Shown here: in pieces, positions 61,901 through 64,000 of the stretch
How positions within the stretch are numbered: the first letter of the stretch is position 1
Layout of the letters: every line of letters starts with the position of its first letter
Assembly (NCBI GenBank): GCA_964036045.1
Contig: OZ038385.1
Span: 16,985,786-17,049,785, forward strand
DNA from: Eutreptiella sp. 'Long Island Sound 2002'
Taxonomy: Eukaryota > Euglenozoa > Euglenophyceae > Eutreptiales > Eutreptiaceae
Direction: 5' to 3'
DNA length: 64,000 nucleotides
The notes under the pieces: model-generated
Told to the model about the DNA's origin: nothing
Database searches by the model: none
What the model saw: only the letters and a program-made list of their open reading frames with translations
Made by a program: the position numbers and the translations under genes

Positions 61901-63281
61901 TTGGGGGCTGGCCGTCACTGAAGACCAACCTCCCGCGGATGCGGAGAGATATGTCTTCAAACGGTTCAGGTACCGCCTGCCGGAAGTGCTCGGCGAGCTA
62001 TACTTCGTGGCGACCAAGGAGGGGAAAATCAAGACCCTCAAGGACGCCAAGAAGTGGCTCAACGAGCAGGAGCGGGTGGACGCTCCGCAGGTGGCTGCCA
62101 AGCGCTGGAAGTCCATCAAGCTTGAGCATGATGGACGGGAGATCCGCCTACGAGAGTGGCGGGACTTCCGAGGGAAATACACCCTCTTCCGCCGCAACGT
62201 GGAGGATTGGAACGAGGGTGACGAGCAGGCTCGCCTGCTCTCCATGCTACCGGAAGCATGGATCAAGAGGGTCACCAAGGAGGAATCCAAGAGGGCCAAG
62301 TCCAACCACACGGTCAAGATGATGCTCGCCAAGGAGTATCATACGAACGTGGTGAGTTGGGCGAAGAAGAACGTGGCCCGGGATGTCAAACGGCACTCCC
62401 TGCGGAACGCTCTTCTCATCACCGTCTCGGGCGATCGCGAGAAGACCGCGATTTGGCGCCTTGACGACTGTGAGTTGAGCGGCCAGACCATCCGTCTGCA
62501 GCCCATCCCGGCGCGGATGAGCTGCGACGAGATCCTGGAGTGGGTTGGCGAGGAAGTACTCAAGGAGTACCGAAACCTCCACCACACCCGCGGGTTGAGG
62601 CCCGGCGACCGCGACGTCAACTACGTTGGCGAGGGGCCTGGCGGGGAATCTGCCATGGACCCAGCGGGAGCCGGCGGCGATGAGACTCTCGTCGACGATG
62701 ACGACGACGATGAGCCCGCCGAAATGGCCGTGTGTGCCTTCGTGGCCAAGAACATGAGCGCGGGGACCAAGCCAGCAAACTGGAAGCCCCTGCAGCCAGG
62801 TTGGAAGAAGCAGGAGAAGAGGGACCCTCGCCGTATTGGCGACCCTCCGCTGTCCTTTGGGGAGTTCGTACGAGCTCACCCTCAGGGCTGTTTCGTGTGT
62901 TATGGGAGGAAGAAAGGCTTCAACCATGACCACCGAACATGCCCCGTCCACAAGGCCGACACGGAGGCTTACAAGAAGGTACACGGGTCGAAGAAGCGTG
63001 CGCCCGCGGGTATCCGGGAAGCCAAGATGGAGGTGGACAAGGACGAGCTGGCCAAGCTGATGTCGTCGGTGGGACCCGATTTGGCCAAGGAGATCCAGGA
63101 GATCAAGCGGAACTGGGTCCCCAGGTCGGACAACAAGAACAAGGAGAACAACCAGAATGACCAGAACAAGGACAAGGACAAGAACAAGGGTAAAGGAGGA
63201 GGTAAAGGGGGAAGAAGGAAGGGCGTCAACGACGTTGAGGCCGAGGAGCACACCCCCTCTTCCACAACCGACGCCCCCTAG
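58956..63281 (+). CDS. gag: Gypsy-D gag: very large Gag with coiled coil and collagen-like segment, terminal in-frame UAG
   Basis: About 1441 codons from ATG 58956 (GCTGCCATGG, good context). An in-frame GTG lies 14 codons earlier and a TGA at 58902. The N-terminal region of about 120 residues (starting MVNWQEAGRTW) is not recognised. A long Ala/Glu/Lys coiled coil lies at about 59960-60300. A Pro/Gly-rich collagen-like run (PPGPPGGGPSGPPGG and similar) lies at about 60740-60930. A second short coiled coil (about 60960-61130) and an Asp/Arg-rich region follow. The capsid-like core (PPMYDGNPLNLDRFLEKLDD, about 61838) resembles Gypsy-A. A zinc-knuckle-like motif CFVCYGRKKG, with a later His and Cys, lies near 62890-62945, followed by an N/K-rich tail. 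It ends TAG (63279-63281), followed by CGG AGC CCC. It is much longer than a usual Gag. Confidence 0.85.
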   Translation: MVNWQEAGRTWPRPHPHAARLLRGLVWDLHYRHSNPQCEGGMPRSFELRTDIAPDRLQAVEDWLRAEGYEYRHQQRRWRAWTRPDRPGEGLRPDGIEEDEEPNAYPSGASINVSLWDVIEKKFPEPGNERRLQGSSSASPATEKRSAGDKKRDRRWREYQESLAAEAAQGAKGGTPAPSPQRPNGGHHPGSTTLGDYIQVAKQTQAKPRSLLLKARQASAGPSSDIESAHRGRTPADQASSSSSVAPERDVARACERACGVPCNRRVARQRAKQYSAAVEGAAGIAQEEAAQWAHGMAIHTQTVAAIAAGLTAVAAHSAATARVNGELAAVDEEARLTQEAIACKEAEVKALAEALAQERAKKEAEERAHAEATAKAQEDAAKKEAIEAARRKVAEEKAKTEAELAALEAQKAQLLQAREAEAARAREEAEARAAAATAAAMEEAEAKLRHETPPGGSRVETLRRLFEGDASSRMKLDEADTGSSGSGSTTARRRRKGKGKTPERPRRAAGGHPHDSDPFFTASDGDERGRRHRQVVAWTGGSGGDVPMEGEDEDPPPPYRSSESSVTETPRWGDMDEDDDMEFGITRPSSDPPRRPGGDPPGPPGGGPSGPPGGRPPSGPPGGGPPGGGGPPGPGGPGGGPPGGPPGDPDDPPGNGDPGATWWWIVYLRRRVFALECEVDTGKTEMARISTVASRAQKDLDIARAETKSLTNVVSGLQERLDALEARGRVGSDHPPLESGSSDDGWGPGPGPGRPHAPGGAPRSRPSASAPSLSAPSHHSAGRRNERVPPGSGSEEWRDEWLSADYHNRRAPPRTPVRPRRPPPAPAPIPRAGGRYGGLRDEVPRGDVDWDVGEGEDLDLDLDLEEFDISPPRGVRREAAERSRRRRDEDAYMDAVRREHLGSAYVEEPRRSHRDSMEEMDVAAVGVRGRGRWEPRSTSRPAFMVSKAADAAVWEDLKDIKPPMYDGNPLNLDRFLEKLDDWGLAVTEDQPPADAERYVFKRFRYRLPEVLGELYFVATKEGKIKTLKDAKKWLNEQERVDAPQVAAKRWKSIKLEHDGREIRLREWRDFRGKYTLFRRNVEDWNEGDEQARLLSMLPEAWIKRVTKEESKRAKSNHTVKMMLAKEYHTNVVSWAKKNVARDVKRHSLRNALLITVSGDREKTAIWRLDDCELSGQTIRLQPIPARMSCDEILEWVGEEVLKEYRNLHHTRGLRPGDRDVNYVGEGPGGESAMDPAGAGGDETLVDDDDDDEPAEMAVCAFVAKNMSAGTKPANWKPLQPGWKKQEKRDPRRIGDPPLSFGEFVRAHPQGCFVCYGRKKGFNHDHRTCPVHKADTEAYKKVHGSKKRAPAGIREAKMEVDKDELAKLMSSVGPDLAKEIQEIKRNWVPRSDNKNKENNQNDQNKDKDKNKGKGGGKGGRRKGVNDVEAEEHTPSSTTDAP

Positions 63282-64000
63282 CGGAGCCCCTGCAGCCAAG
63301 GGCCCCAGCTAGGGCGGTCGCAGGATGGTGACGTGGGAAGCGCCGATCCATCTCTGTCGGGAGTCGGTAAGCACAAGGGGACTGCCGCGGGCGGAAGGCC
63401 CGGTCTGGCGCCCAGTCGCGGAGGCGGGGTGAGGGCAAGTGAAGGCACGAACCCTTGCACCCGTCCGTCCTTCGCGACCAAGAACGTGTTTGATGTACTA
63501 CAGGATCTATCCGAGAGTATCGGAGGATCACCCGGACCGCAGCTGGATGCTGCAGATGGGCAGCCTGAGCCCATTGTCCACGACCTGCACCAGTCGCTTG
63601 TGGAGCTTCTGGAACGGCCGGAGATCCTGAGTTTGCACGCCGTGCGCCGTGTCGGTCGCGAGCGGCAGTTGCATCTTAAGGTCCGTGCCCTATGCGGGGA
63701 AGTGGAAAAGGTTTTCGACGTGTTGGTCGACACGGGAGCTCAAGTCAGCCTGGTCAAGGCTGGCCTACTTCCACCAGAGTGTCTGACCGACAGTCGGAAG
63801 CCTGTCAGGCTAAAGGTGGCGAACGGCCAGTACATGGTGGGAGGCACGAAGGAAGCGGCCATTGGGCTGCAGTTCGTGAACCATCGTGAGCTGAGCCGCC
63901 CAGACCTCGGCAAGGAAATCCTCCTGCACGGTAGCTTCTACGAAGCCGAGATGGAATGGGACATGATCGTCGGGTACGACTTCATGATGGAGACGGACTC
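63282..64000 (+). CDS. pol: Gypsy-D pol, N-terminal part (protease), partial
   Basis: The frame of gag continues past the UAG without another stop to the window edge (about 239 codons). It has no obvious start codon of its own near the junction. The protease has VLVDTGAQVSLV (about 63719-63754), VKLKVANG-like sequence and IVGYDFM near the end. It aligns with Gypsy-A, which has VDTSA at the same place, so Gypsy-D keeps the canonical D-T-G. Confidence 0.88.

Larger units (their letters stand above)
55647..64000 (+). mobile_element. Gypsy-D: Ty3/gypsy element of the Gypsy-A lineage, inserted in Gypsy-C, runs off the window
   Basis: It begins TGAAGCC like the Gypsy-A LTR. It shows blocks of LTR homology to Gypsy-A, then a very long gag, an in-frame UAG and the start of pol (protease). 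The Gag capsid-like core and protease resemble Gypsy-A (KVANG and GYDFM occur in both). The 3' part is outside the window, so its state cannot be judged, but everything visible is open. Confidence 0.85.

Noticed and set aside
1-64000. Bacterial operons, CRISPR arrays, rRNA genes or prophage.
   Set aside because: No direct-repeat arrays with spacers, no rRNA-like sequence and no bacterial gene organisation are visible; introns and LTR elements show nuclear eukaryotic DNA.

Overview
The window is eukaryotic nuclear DNA from a large, repeat-rich genome. The evidence is one host-type gene with canonical GT-AG introns, five Ty3/gypsy-type LTR retrotransposons, and a Penelope-like element (PLE). 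The PLE has the permuted order (GIY-YIG endonuclease, CxC linker, reverse transcriptase) known from the Naiad/Chlamys clade. Chlamys PLEs are known from green algae, spike mosses and slime molds, so an alga or other protist is plausible. The sequence alone does not fix the taxon.

Layout. 1-4642 and 17834-20019 (minus) are the two halves of one decayed PLE. It was split by a young Ty3/gypsy element, Gypsy-A (4643-17833, minus), whose gag and pol are still open. Directly upstream lies a 5'-truncated PLE copy (20020-20563) in head-to-tail tandem. Gypsy-B2 (20974-32221, plus) has both LTRs and a 5-bp target-site duplication (TGCGA), but its gag-pol is frameshifted. A five-exon LUC7-like splicing-factor gene occupies 34217-38538, with gene-poor DNA on both sides. 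The right third is a nest: Gypsy-B (42053-47600, cut off) was entered by Gypsy-C (47601-55646, cut off), which was entered by Gypsy-D (55647 to beyond the window).

Shared properties of the LTR elements. (1) In A, B, C and D, gag and pol are in the same frame and separated by exactly one UAG. In Gypsy-B2 a UGA sits at the homologous codon. This points to stop-codon readthrough as the way Pol is made. (2) A, B, B2 and C carry an extra domain between protease and reverse transcriptase that resembles the Dam/N6-adenine methyltransferase-like domain of DIRS retrotransposons. The NPPF motif is intact in B and C, damaged in B2 and lost in A. (3) A, B2 and C have a primer-binding site TGGTAGCAGAGG, and B a close variant, complementary to an initiator-Met tRNA 3' end (CCTCTGCTACCA). 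(4) In A and C the gag reading frame starts inside the 5' LTR and runs through the primer-binding site.

The strongest candidates for something undescribed are the combination of readthrough gag-pol with a methyltransferase-like domain in these Ty3/gypsy elements, and the PLE's separate Gag-like ORF1 with a CCHC zinc knuckle. Domain assignments were made by eye from motifs. No database search was run.
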